This document shows, in pieces, positions 7,630 to 13,987 of a stretch of DNA of 15,728 nucleotides. The stretch comes from an uncultured Fretibacterium sp. (lineage in GTDB: Bacteria; Synergistota; Synergistia; Synergistales; Aminobacteriaceae). The stretch is taken from positions 1 to 15,728 of the forward strand of contig NZ_CALIAA010000254.1 of the NCBI RefSeq assembly GCF_938040765.1, given 5' to 3'. The notes under the pieces were generated by a model. That model made no database searches. It worked only from the letters and a program-made list of their open reading frames with translations, and had not been told where the DNA came from. Within the stretch, counting starts at the first letter, position 1. Every line of letters starts with the position of its first letter. Position numbers and translations under genes: made by a program.

Positions 7630-8367
7630 ATGGCTCGTCGCGGGGATGCGCCCGACGATCGTTACGACGATGATTACAATGACGACTTTGAAGGCCGGAG
7701 GCCGCGGCGACGCGGCCGGGATTCCCGCTCCCCGGGACGGGAGCGGCCGCCGTTCCTGCTGCGCTTTTTTTCCTGGATCGGGATCATCCTCCTCTGCTTC
7801 GTGGCGGGGTATCTCGGAACGTCCTGGATGGTGCGCTCCCTGAACACCCGTTCCCTGCTGAAGCCGGAGAACAGGGTCGAGAACGGGGAGGACCTGAAGG
7901 CGCTGACGGAGTCGGAGAAGGAAAAGGAGAAAGAGAAGGCGAAGGCCGCGCTTTCCGGGGTGCGAGGGGATATCCAACAGGTCAGCCTGAGGCTCTACTT
8001 CCTCAAGAACGGAGGCCTGGCCGAGGATGTCCGGCCTTTCCTCGCCCGTCCTCAGGAGGACAACATCAGGGACGCCGTCCAGACTCTTCTCGTCATGAGC
8101 GGCATCGAGGGGGCGGAGTCCAATGTGCGCGTGCTCCACGTATTCCGGAGCGCGGACACGGTGTACCTGGACTGCTCGAGGGGGTTCGCCGCGGCCCTGT
8201 CCAAATTGGGACAGAAGAACAGCCAGTTTTTGGTGACGGGCATCGTCCGCACGATGCAGGACAACTTTCCGCCGATCGTCAAGGTGCGTTTCCTTATCGA
8301 CGGCGCGGTGTCCTCCGGCGGGGCCCCCATCGATCTGACGGTGCCCTGGCAGCTGCCGCGCGCGTAG
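7630..8367 (+). CDS. GerMN-domain membrane-anchored protein
   Basis: The product has 245 residues. It starts with an acidic then Arg-rich cytoplasmic N-terminus (DDRYDDDYNDDFEGRR), followed by a single membrane helix at about 44-66 and a Lys/Glu coil (ESEKEKEKEKAK). The GerMN fold runs from about residue 115 to the end (VSLRLYFLKNGGLAEDVR, VYLDCSRGFAAAL, IVRTMQDNFPPIVKVRFLIDG). GerMN domains occur in B. subtilis GerM and in cell-envelope lipoproteins. No enzymatic activity is known for them. I chose ATG 7630 because TGGGGGGA lies seven bases upstream. An in-frame ATG at 7600 lacks a ribosome site. The position between an amidase and rph resembles the B. subtilis gerM-rph order and suggests an envelope role. 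Confidence 0.85.
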   Translation: MARRGDAPDDRYDDDYNDDFEGRRPRRRGRDSRSPGRERPPFLLRFFSWIGIILLCFVAGYLGTSWMVRSLNTRSLLKPENRVENGEDLKALTESEKEKEKEKAKAALSGVRGDIQQVSLRLYFLKNGGLAEDVRPFLARPQEDNIRDAVQTLLVMSGIEGAESNVRVLHVFRSADTVYLDCSRGFAAALSKLGQKNSQFLVTGIVRTMQDNFPPIVKVRFLIDGAVSSGGAPIDLTVPWQLPRA

Positions 8368-8369
8368 CG

Positions 8370-9128
8370 ATGGACGCCCGGGCCCCGCAGCGGGGGGGGA
8401 GGCCGTTCGACGCGCTGCGCCCCCTTTCCTTCGAGCGGCATTATACGCGTTACGCGGAGGGAGCTGTTCTGGCCGTCCAGGGCGAGACGCGGGTGCTCTG
8501 TACCGCGACGGTGGAGGAGAAGGTCCCCGCCTTTCTGCGGGGGACGGATCAGGGGTGGATCACGGCGGAATACGCGATGCTGCCGCGCTCCACGGACCGC
8601 CGGACGCAGCGTGCCGTACGCTCGGGGATCAGTGGGCGCAGTGCCGAGATTCAGCGTCTGATAGGGCGGGCCCTGCGCCTGTGCGTGGATTTGAAAAGGC
8701 TGGGGCCCCGGACCATCACGATCGACTGCGACGTGCTTCAGGCCGACGGCGGTACGCGCGTCGCCTCCGTCAACGGCGGATACGTCGCATTGGTGGATGC
8801 ACTCAGGGTGCTGAGGGATGAGGGCGCTTTCGGAACGCTCCCGCTCCTGTCCTGCATCTCTGCGGTGAGCGCGGGGATCCTGGACGGGACGGTCCGCCTC
8901 GATCTCGACAGCGAGGAGGACCGGGCGGCCAGCGTCGATTTCAACGTGGTCGCGGACCACGCCGACCGTTTCGTCGAGGTTCAGGGGACCGGTGAGGAGG
9001 CTCCCTTTTCACGGACGGAGACCGACCGCATCTTCGACCTCTGCCTGAAGGGGTGCCGCGAGATCCGGGAGCGGCAGACGGCGGCGCTCGAGTTCACGGC
9101 GGCGGAGCGCAGCGCCCTTGTTTTTTGA
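8370..9128 (+). CDS. rph: Ribonuclease PH
   Basis: This phosphorolytic 3'-5' exoribonuclease trims tRNA 3' ends and forms a hexameric ring. The 252-residue protein shows RSGISGRSAEIQRLIGRALR (84-103), the phosphate-binding DVLQADGGTR (121-130), and the acidic catalytic stretch DLDSEEDRAASVDFNVV (178-194). The ATG lies two bases after the GerMN stop codon, with only a poor ribosome binding site, so translation is probably coupled. The C-terminus overlaps the next gene by 11 bases. Confidence 0.95.
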   Translation: MDARAPQRGGRPFDALRPLSFERHYTRYAEGAVLAVQGETRVLCTATVEEKVPAFLRGTDQGWITAEYAMLPRSTDRRTQRAVRSGISGRSAEIQRLIGRALRLCVDLKRLGPRTITIDCDVLQADGGTRVASVNGGYVALVDALRVLRDEGAFGTLPLLSCISAVSAGILDGTVRLDLDSEEDRAASVDFNVVADHADRFVEVQGTGEEAPFSRTETDRIFDLCLKGCREIRERQTAALEFTAAERSALVF

Positions 9129-9708
9129 GAACCTGCTTCTGGCCACGGGCAACCGGGGCAAGTATGAGGAGTTCCGCGCGATTCTGCCGGAATCGTTCGT
9201 TGGGAGTCTCCTGTTTGCCCCTGAGGTCGGGGGCCTCGCCGTCGAGGAGACCGGCGGTAGTTATGCCATGAACGCCGTGCTGAAGGCCAAAGCCTGGGCG
9301 GAGGCGTCCGGCCTGCCGAGCCTGGCGGACGACAGCGGCCTGGAGGTCGCGGCCCTGGGAGGGCTTCCCGGCGTCCGTTCCGCACGGATCGTCGAGGGGA
9401 CCGACGAGGACCGGAATTGCTGGCTTCTGTCGCAGATGGAGGGACGGAGCGATCGCCGGGCGCGATTCGTGGCGGCCCTGGCTCTTTCGGTCCCCGAGCG
9501 GTGGACCCTGGTCTGCGAGGGGGAGTGTCCGGGCCGCATCGCGGAGCGTCCGTCGGGGACCGGAGGGTTCGGGTACGACCCGCTGTTCCTGCCGGACGGC
9601 CTCGGCGGCTCCTTTGCCGATATCCCGCCGGAGACGAAGAATGCCGTCTCGCACCGCGCCGCCGCGCTGCGGGCGCTGCTGCAGGTGTTGGATGCGGAGG
9701 AATGGTGA
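9118..9708 (+). CDS. rdgB: XTP/dITP diphosphatase (RdgB/HAM1 family)
   Basis: This house-cleaning pyrophosphatase hydrolyses XTP, ITP and dITP to monophosphates so that they are not built into nucleic acid. The 196 residues carry TGNRGK (10-15), the metal and catalytic LADDSGLEV (69-77, Asp71 and Asp72), GGLPGVRSAR (81-90), FGYDPLF (151-157) and SHRAAAL (178-184). The start is TTG 9118, inside the end of rph, with GGAG at 9104-9107 upstream. The rph-rdgB pairing matches the B. subtilis order rph-ysnA, which supports a shared transcript. Confidence 0.95.
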   Translation: MFFENLLLATGNRGKYEEFRAILPESFVGSLLFAPEVGGLAVEETGGSYAMNAVLKAKAWAEASGLPSLADDSGLEVAALGGLPGVRSARIVEGTDEDRNCWLLSQMEGRSDRRARFVAALALSVPERWTLVCEGECPGRIAERPSGTGGFGYDPLFLPDGLGGSFADIPPETKNAVSHRAAALRALLQVLDAEEW

Positions 9709-9746
9709 AATGATCTCGATTCTATGTCCCTCTCGTAAAGAATGTA

Positions 9747-9755
9747 TGATAAAAT
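9747..9755 (+). promoter_or_regulatory. Possible extended -10 promoter for secG
   Basis: TGATAAAAT (TG-N-TAAAAT) lies in the 172-base gap between rdgB and secG, in a locally AT-rich stretch. No -35 hexamer is evident. Just downstream, CATGCC and GGCATG form a short inverted pair (about 9765-9785). The predicted leader is about 120 bases. Confidence 0.35.
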
Positions 9756-9880
9756 AAATGCATGACATGCCGGTAACATGGGCATGAATATTTTAGGAGA
9801 GATATTTTTCGCCTGTGTTCTTCGGTACCTTGCGGGCGGAAAGTAATTTGTGTGTTTCTGGGACGAGGAGGAGTTTTCTG

Positions 9881-10102
9881 GTGCGGACGTTGCTTTCTCT
9901 GGTGCATATCGTGATCTCCGTGGTGCTGATGATGATCGTGTTGGCCCAGCATCGCAAGGAAGGCGGTTTTGCGGGGGTATTCGGGGGCGGAACCCAGGCG
10001 GATGCGGGGCAGTGGCAGCGCTTTTCCGGGCTGACCAAGATCACCGTCGTCCTGGCGGCCCTCTTTATGTTGACCTCCCTCGCTCTTGCCCTGATACGTT
10101 AG
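9881..10102 (+). CDS. secG: Protein-export membrane protein SecG
   Basis: This small subunit of the SecYEG translocon in the inner membrane supports protein export. The 73 residues contain two membrane helices (about 3-24 and 50-71) joined by the conserved loop QHRKEGGFAGVFGGG. I chose GTG 9881, which has GAGGAGGAG at 9865-9873 seven bases before it and gives the usual SecG length. An in-frame GTG at 9815 preceded by AGGAGAG would add 22 residues and cannot be fully excluded. Confidence 0.92.
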   Translation: MRTLLSLVHIVISVVLMMIVLAQHRKEGGFAGVFGGGTQADAGQWQRFSGLTKITVVLAALFMLTSLALALIR

Positions 10103-10134
10103 TTGGCAGAACATAGCGGATTTGACCGGAGTAC

Positions 10135-10164
10135 TTGCGAACGACTGCAGTGTTCGTATACAAT
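10135..10164 (+). promoter_or_regulatory. Promoter of the rplM-rpsI operon
   Basis: TTGCGA (10135-10140) and TACAAT (10159-10164) are separated by 18 bases. The spacer holds most of an inverted repeat: CGAAC and GTTCG flank the palindrome ACTGCAGT (10138-10156). The transcript would begin near 10171, giving a leader of roughly 230 bases before L13. Confidence 0.6.
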
Positions 10165-10400
10165 AGAAGTTTGCGAAGCACGGTGCTTTGAACAAGATCG
10201 GCCTGGCGTGACGGTTGGAGTTCTCCCCGGATGGCCCCCCTGCCACTATTCCGGTGAGAGCTTTCGTGTCCCGCAAGGTTGTTCTCTTGCTGAAGCATCT
10301 TCTTCCGTTACTGAGGGATAAATTAGGAAACTGAAAAACTACGGGGCCGTTCTTTAGAAAAAATGAGTCGGCTTCGTGTAGAGTTCGAGGAGGAAACGAG
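10165..10400 (+). other. Long 5' leader of the L13-S9 operon
   Basis: The roughly 236 bases between the promoter and rplM hold no gene. A compact hairpin, CGAAGC-ACGGT-GCTTTG (10174-10190), would sit at the very 5' end of the transcript, and GGAG-TT-CTCC lies near 10218. Leaders of ribosomal protein operons often carry autoregulatory binding sites. I recognise no known leader family here, so control by L13 or S9 is only a possibility. Confidence 0.45.
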
Positions 10401-10832
10401 ATGGCAGGCAGCAGTTCCTACTTGGCCAGGCCCGGTCAGGTGGAAAGAAAGTGGTATATCGTGGATGCCACGGACAGGCCTATCGGCCGTCTGGCGGCGA
10501 GCATTGCGCGCATCCTGACGGGCAAGCACAGGCCGACCTTCACGCCCCACGTGGATACGGGGGATTACGTGATCGTCGTCAATGCGGATAAAGTCCGCCT
10601 GACGGGCCGCAAAGCCTCGCAGTCGCACTATCACTATCATACGGGGCACTCGGGGGGCTACCGATCCATCCCCTGGGAGAGAATGCTCGAGAAGCGCCCC
10701 GAATTTTTGTTCGAACATGTGGTGAAGGGCATGCTTCCCAAAACCCGCCTGAAGTACGCGAGTAAGTTGAAGGTTTACACGGGCCCCAATCATCCCCACG
10801 TCGCTCAGGCGCCCGAGGCGCTTGATCTATAG
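10401..10832 (+). CDS. rplM: 50S ribosomal protein L13
   Basis: This is a structural protein of the large ribosomal subunit. The 143 residues show the family pattern: RKWYIVDATDRPIGRLAASIA, then HVDTGDYVIVVNADKVRLTG, and HVVKGMLPK with KVYTGPNHPH near the C-terminus. GAGGAGG (10387-10393) stands seven bases before the ATG. It is followed after 23 bases by rpsI, the usual bacterial pairing. Confidence 0.97.
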   Translation: MAGSSSYLARPGQVERKWYIVDATDRPIGRLAASIARILTGKHRPTFTPHVDTGDYVIVVNADKVRLTGRKASQSHYHYHTGHSGGYRSIPWERMLEKRPEFLFEHVVKGMLPKTRLKYASKLKVYTGPNHPHVAQAPEALDL

Positions 10833-10855
10833 TTTTGAAGCAGGAGGACAGGCAG

Positions 10856-11248
10856 ATGGAAAACAGCTATTGCTGGGGAACGGGTCGCCGCAAGAACGCC
10901 CTGGCCCGTGTTCGGCTTTGCCCGGGCAACGGAGAACTCAAGATCAACGACCGGACGGTGGAGGAGTACTTCCCTCGCCTGGTCTGGCAGGCTCAGGTCA
11001 TGCAGTCGCTGAAGGCGGTGAACCTTGAGGGCAAGGTCGATGTCTTCGTCAACGCTTCGGGCGGCGGCTTGACCGGCCAGGCCGGAGCGGTCAAGATGGG
11101 GATTGCGCGAGCCCTGATCCGCATGAATCCGGACCTTCGCCCCGCCTTGAAGAAGGAGGGCCTTCTGACCCGCGACCCCCGCATGGTCGAACGCAAGAAG
11201 TTCGGGCAGAAGGGAGCCCGCGGCAAGCGGCAGTTCTCCAAGCGTTAA
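10856..11248 (+). CDS. rpsI: 30S ribosomal protein S9
   Basis: This is a small-subunit protein whose C-terminal tail reaches the P-site tRNA. It has 130 residues with GTGRRKNALARVRL at the N-terminus, GGGLTGQAGAVKMGIARAL in the middle, and the conserved basic tail ending RQFSKR. The start is ATG 10856, eight bases after AGGAGG (10842-10847). An in-frame TTG at 10835 lies upstream of that site and is rejected. Confidence 0.97.
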   Translation: MENSYCWGTGRRKNALARVRLCPGNGELKINDRTVEEYFPRLVWQAQVMQSLKAVNLEGKVDVFVNASGGGLTGQAGAVKMGIARALIRMNPDLRPALKKEGLLTRDPRMVERKKFGQKGARGKRQFSKR

Positions 11249-11329
11249 TTTTCCGGGTGGCGCCGACGTTTTTTCCGTTGGACTGCACGGATTGACTTCA
11301 GAATCGGCCGGTTGGGCCGGATGTTCTTC

Positions 11330-11377
11330 TTCAGGGAGTTGCGGCATGCATCAGGATGCCCTGACTCCCTGAATTTT
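11330..11377 (+). terminator. Rho-independent terminator of rplM-rpsI
   Basis: TTCAGGGAGT (11330-11339) pairs perfectly with ACTCCCTGAA (11364-11373). An inner stem GGCAT/ATGCC (11343-11347, 11356-11360) extends it, and TTTT follows. A smaller CGGCC/GGCCG hairpin lies upstream near 11306. It marks the end of the S9 operon, just before the IS. Confidence 0.9.
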
Positions 11378-11403
11378 ATAGGGGCAAAATTGTAGGCTAA
11401 TCT

Positions 11404-11418
11404 AGGGTTGTTTACAAA
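11404..11418 (+). repeat. Left terminal inverted repeat of the IS
   Basis: AGGGTTGTTTACAAA matches the right end in inverted orientation with one mismatch. Three further outward bases (TCT against TCA) allow the repeat to begin as early as 11401. Confidence 0.8.
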
Positions 11419-11465
11419 CCGGGTGAGATTACAGGCGAGAAACGCCCGGGAAGGAGCCGCCCGAA

Positions 11466-12284
11466 ATGAACATCCACAAACGCACAAAACGGACACCCCA
11501 GCAGCGAGAGGAGATTTATCGGAGGCATCACACAGAACACATACGCGTTGCCTTGCTGGCCGAGGAATATCACGTCTCCCGTCCGACGATCTATAAGATT
11601 CCGGCACGAGGCCGAAAACGGGATTTCTCTATTCACAACAGCTGCAATGCTCGTTTCCGCACTCTGGCCTGGGGCATGAAACGTCTTGCCAAAATAGAAA
11701 AGACAATTGAAGCCCGATTGAAAAAGGAGGCCAAACGTTACAACAAAAGCTATCCGGGGGAAATGCTTCACCTTGACTTCAAGCGTCTGCCTTTACTGAA
11801 GGGACAAGACCATACCACCCCACGAGATTATCTTTTCGTGGCGATCGACGACTACAGCCGTGAGCTCTATGCGGCAATTCTGCCGGACAAGACAGCCGCT
11901 TCTGCTGGGAGCTTTCTGGGTCAAGTCCTGGAGGAATGCGCCTATACGATTGAGACAGCCTATACGGATAACGGCAAAGAATTTCAAGGGAATCCGGAGC
12001 ATCACGCTTTTGCGGAACTGTGCATGAGAAATGGTATCGGGCAGAAGTTCACGCGCCCGGCAACACCGAAGACCAATGGCAAGGCGGAACGAGTCATACG
12101 GACCTTAATGGAGATGTGGCACGATAAGGAGCGTTTCGAGTCTCCGGAACATCGCAGAAAATCACTAGCTCGTTTCGTCAATTACTACAACTGGGTCAAA
12201 CCTCACAAATCTCTGGGTAATTTGACGCCGGGAGAAAAGCTCTGCTTATATTTTTTCAGACAGGATTTTGTAAATAACCCTTGA
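11466..12284 (+). CDS. IS481-family transposase
   Basis: This DDE transposase of 272 residues moves the surrounding IS. An N-terminal helix-turn-helix (about 12-45, LLAEEYHVSRPTIYKI) binds the ends. The rve-type catalytic core has Asp104 (LHLDFK), Asp168 (AYTDNGKEF) and Glu208 (TNGKAERVIRTL). The C-terminus FVNYYNWVKPHKSLGNLTP is typical of the family. AAGGAG (11451-11456) precedes the ATG by nine bases. The frame is intact, so the enzyme may be active. Its last codons are encoded by the right inverted repeat. The TGA stop (12282-12284) falls at or just beyond the element's edge. Confidence 0.93.
   Translation: MNIHKRTKRTPQQREEIYRRHHTEHIRVALLAEEYHVSRPTIYKIPARGRKRDFSIHNSCNARFRTLAWGMKRLAKIEKTIEARLKKEAKRYNKSYPGEMLHLDFKRLPLLKGQDHTTPRDYLFVAIDDYSRELYAAILPDKTAASAGSFLGQVLEECAYTIETAYTDNGKEFQGNPEHHAFAELCMRNGIGQKFTRPATPKTNGKAERVIRTLMEMWHDKERFESPEHRRKSLARFVNYYNWVKPHKSLGNLTPGEKLCLYFFRQDFVNNP
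12267..12281 (-). repeat. Right terminal inverted repeat of the IS
   Basis: TTTGTAAATAACCCT is the inverted partner of the left end. It also encodes the transposase C-terminus (FVNNP). Confidence 0.8.
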
Positions 12285-12289
12285 CTTGC

Positions 12290-12928
12290 TTACATCTGAA
12301 GAAAGAAAGACCCGACGAAGACCTCGCCCAGGTGGCGCTTGAACCGCAGGATCACCGGCAGAAACCACCCGATGCTGAACTTCCTGCCCAGCTCCGCCAG
12401 GGAGAAGCGCCGTGCCAGAAGGATGGCGTCTCCCTCCCACACCGCGCCCAGCTCTTCGCAGCTCCAGACAAACGGCCTTTTCTCCCCGGCCCGGAGCAGC
12501 ATGACCCGCCCGTTTTCAGGAGGAGCATCGGGAGAAGCGTCCGGTGCGGCCTCGCTTTTCGCCGCCTCGAACCTCAGAAAGATCAGGACGCCGCCGTCGG
12601 AGAGGAGGAGCAGCGAGGGCTGAGGCAGCCTGTCGAGCCTTTCCGCCGAGGTCGTCATCCTTTTTGCCTTGAGGCCCAGCGCCTTTGCCGCACGCAGGAG
12701 GATGAGGGGGATGGCGGAGGGTTCCCGCGAGGGAAACGCACGGCACAGGCTCTCGGGATCCGCAGGTATCCCCGCAATGCGCGCAGCTATCGCCAGGGAG
12801 ACGATGGCATTCTCCACCAGCGCCGCAGAACCGGAGAAAGCGGAGCCCTCCGGCCCCGCTTCTCCGTTCGTATTCCTTCCGTTCCCGGCTCCGGGTCCGG
12901 GACTGAAACTCCCGGAACGGTCCGTCAT
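12290..12928 (-). pseudogene. Truncated type I secretion ABC transporter (HlyB/LapB-like N-terminus)
   Basis: What remains is an N-terminal C39-like domain followed by the run-in to the first membrane helix. The C-terminal FSIGWFLPVILRFKRHLGEVFVGSFFLQ is the conserved lead into the transmembrane domain of RTX or large-adhesin exporters. The stop codon comes directly after this, and the IS lies within ten bases. A complete protein would have roughly 700 residues with six helices and an ATPase domain, and both are missing. No catalytic Cys is seen at the C39 position, which fits the non-proteolytic HlyB-type domain. Start: ATG 12928 overlaps the stop of a small upstream ORF. ATG 12940 in the same frame lacks a ribosome site. 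The remnant is probably non-functional. Confidence 0.8.
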
Positions 12929-12975
12929 CGTTTCCGCCATGAAAAAACGCTACCTGTTCCCGGACAATCCGGCAT
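12925..12975 (-). CDS. Putative 16-residue leader peptide coupled to the secretion gene
   Basis: The minus strand has AAAGGGGAG six bases before an ATG. It reads 16 codons (MPDCPGTGSVFSWRKR) and stops at a TGA that overlaps the ATG at 12928 as ATGA. Its ribosome site is far better than that of the transporter gene, which suggests translational coupling. I recognise no family. Chance remains possible for so short a frame. Confidence 0.35.
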   Translation of the reverse strand: MPDCPGTGSVFSWRKR

Positions 12976-13038
12976 GTCGGGCTCCCCTTTCGAAATGCTT
13001 GTTCAGGCCCGTCTCCGTCGATACAGATACTGTTGCAT

Positions 13039-13055
13039 TTGGATTGTCAATCCAA
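13039..13055. promoter_or_regulatory. Perfect 17-bp palindrome, candidate operator
   Basis: TTGGATTG-T-CAATCCAA is a perfect inverted repeat with a one-base centre, in the AT-rich gap between the biotin carrier gene and the secretion gene remnant. On the minus strand an extended -10 element TGATATAAC (13068-13060) would place the transcript start inside the palindrome. The palindrome also contains a TTGACA hexamer (13050-13045), but no good -10 follows it. The geometry fits a repressor site. The regulator is unknown. Confidence 0.5.
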
Positions 13056-13059
13056 TCGT

Positions 13060-13068
13060 GTTATATCA
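13060..13068 (-). promoter_or_regulatory. Possible extended -10 promoter of the secretion gene
   Basis: The minus strand reads TGATATAAC, a TG-N-TATAAC extended -10. The -35 position overlaps the biotin carrier stop region and is not consensus. The predicted start lies near 13053, about 80 bases before the small leader ORF. Confidence 0.35.
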
Positions 13069-13087
13069 TGCCATTTCCATATCCCTG

Positions 13088-13495
13088 TTAGGAGAGGACG
13101 ACCAGGACGTCCCCCGTATTGACGGACTCCCCGCCCCGCACCCGGACCTCCGCCACCGTGCCGTCGGCGGGGGCGAAGATCTCGTTCTCCATCTTCATGG
13201 CCTCGAGAAGCAGCACGAGGTCGCCGGCCTTGACGACGCTGCCGACCGCGACCTTGACGTCGAGGACCTTGCCCGGCATGGGCGCGGCGATGGCCGAGCC
13301 CCCGGCGGAGACCGGAGCCGCAGCCTTCGGCGCGGCGGGGGCCGCAGGTGCGGATACGGGAGCGGCAGCTGCCGCAGTCGGCGCGGGGGCGGCCGCCGGA
13401 GCGGCGGGCGCGCTCACGGGCGCGGCGCCCGTGCCCAAATCCTCCACCTCGACGACATACGCGGTACCGTCCACGACAACCCTATATTTGTTCAC
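13088..13495 (-). CDS. mmdC: Biotin carrier protein of methylmalonyl-CoA decarboxylase (gamma subunit)
   Basis: This biotinyl protein carries CO2 from the carboxyltransferase to the membrane decarboxylase. The 135 residues comprise a short N-terminal part (NKYRVVVDGTAYVVEVEDL) and an Ala/Pro linker (about 22-66) in which APVSAPAAPAA occurs twice. The biotinyl domain follows, with EAMKMENEI, where Lys101 is the biotinylation site. I chose GTG 13495, about ten bases after GAAAGGGG. A longer frame to ATG 13543 would swallow that ribosome site. It lies 61 bases after the OadG gene. It could equally serve another biotin decarboxylase of the same family. Confidence 0.88.
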   Translation of the reverse strand: MNKYRVVVDGTAYVVEVEDLGTGAAPVSAPAAPAAAPAPTAAAAAPVSAPAAPAAPKAAAPVSAGGSAIAAPMPGKVLDVKVAVGSVVKAGDLVLLLEAMKMENEIFAPADGTVAEVRVRGGESVNTGDVLVVLS

Positions 13496-13556
13496 TACCG
13501 ACACAACCCCTTTCCAAAAATGACGCGCTCGGGACGAGCACAAACGACGTTACGTT

Positions 13557-13976
13557 TCACTTCCATGGACGGCTCAGACGATTCCCGACCCCTTCGATCA
13601 GGGCGGCGGTCCTCCAGGTGCGGGTCCAGCGGGAGGGCTGTTCCGCCCCCCTCTCGGGGACGACGGAGAGCACCCGACCCCGGCCCCCCGTCGCCGCAAG
13701 GACAGCCGCCGTAATGGCCGCGACGACCTTCCGGTCGACCCCGGCGGCTCGAGGCGCCGGGGCGACGGGAGCCGATGGAGCGGGTTCGCCCCCGGGGAGC
13801 AGCGGGGAGGCGGAGGCGGCGGCCGGCCCGACATCCTCCCCGGCAAAGATTTTGATGGCGTAGATCACCGCCGTGAGCCCCGCAAGGACGGCAAAGACGA
13901 TGGTGAAGGCCGTGATGCTGACGGTGATGGAGCCGGAAACCCCTTCGAAGGCAGCCGGAGCCGCAGAGGGATTCAT
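13557..13976 (-). CDS. mmdD: OadG-family small membrane subunit of the decarboxylase (delta)
   Basis: The 139-residue protein has one membrane helix (about 20-43, TAFTIVFAVLAGLTAVIYAIKIF) followed by a Pro/Ala-rich stretch. A short conserved segment, DRKVVAAITAAVLAATGG, comes next, and the C-terminus is basic with Trp. OadG/MmdD subunits hold the soluble carboxyltransferase and the membrane beta subunit together. GAGGAGG overlaps the mmdA stop codon and stands seven bases before the ATG, so expression is tied to mmdA. Similarity in this family is low. The call rests on layout and neighbours as much as on sequence. Confidence 0.82.
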   Translation of the reverse strand: MNPSAAPAAFEGVSGSITVSITAFTIVFAVLAGLTAVIYAIKIFAGEDVGPAAASASPLLPGGEPAPSAPVAPAPRAAGVDRKVVAAITAAVLAATGGRGRVLSVVPERGAEQPSRWTRTWRTAALIEGVGNRLSRPWK

Positions 13977-13987
13977 GGTTCGCCTCC

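Larger units (their letters stand above)
11404..12281 (+). mobile_element. IS481-like insertion sequence
   Basis: This element of about 878 bp contains one transposase gene. The ends are inverted repeats: AGGGTTGTTTACAAA on the left and the complement of AGGGTTATTTACAAA on the right, 14 of 15 matching. Extending three bases outward gives 16 of 18. The interior has clearly lower GC than neighbouring genes. I see no target-site duplication. That, with the loss of the adjacent gene's 3' part, suggests a deletion or rearrangement after insertion. The left end lies only about 26 bases from the S9 terminator. Confidence 0.85.

Noticed and set aside
9778..9846. A 22-codon frame before secG (MGMNILGEIFFACVLRYLAGGK)
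   Set aside because: It has no ribosome binding site and no sign of conservation. AGGAG inside it more likely belongs to the alternative secG start.
11404..11421. BirA-like biotin operator in GGTTGTTTACAAACC
   Set aside because: The symmetry is imperfect, and the sequence is the IS terminal repeat, matched at the other end of the element. It lies far from the biotin carrier promoter.
12281..13714. A 477-codon plus-strand frame opposite the secretion remnant, mmdC and part of mmdD
   Set aside because: The translation is Arg/Gly/Pro-rich with no domain, and it opposes genes with clear motifs. It is an antisense shadow.
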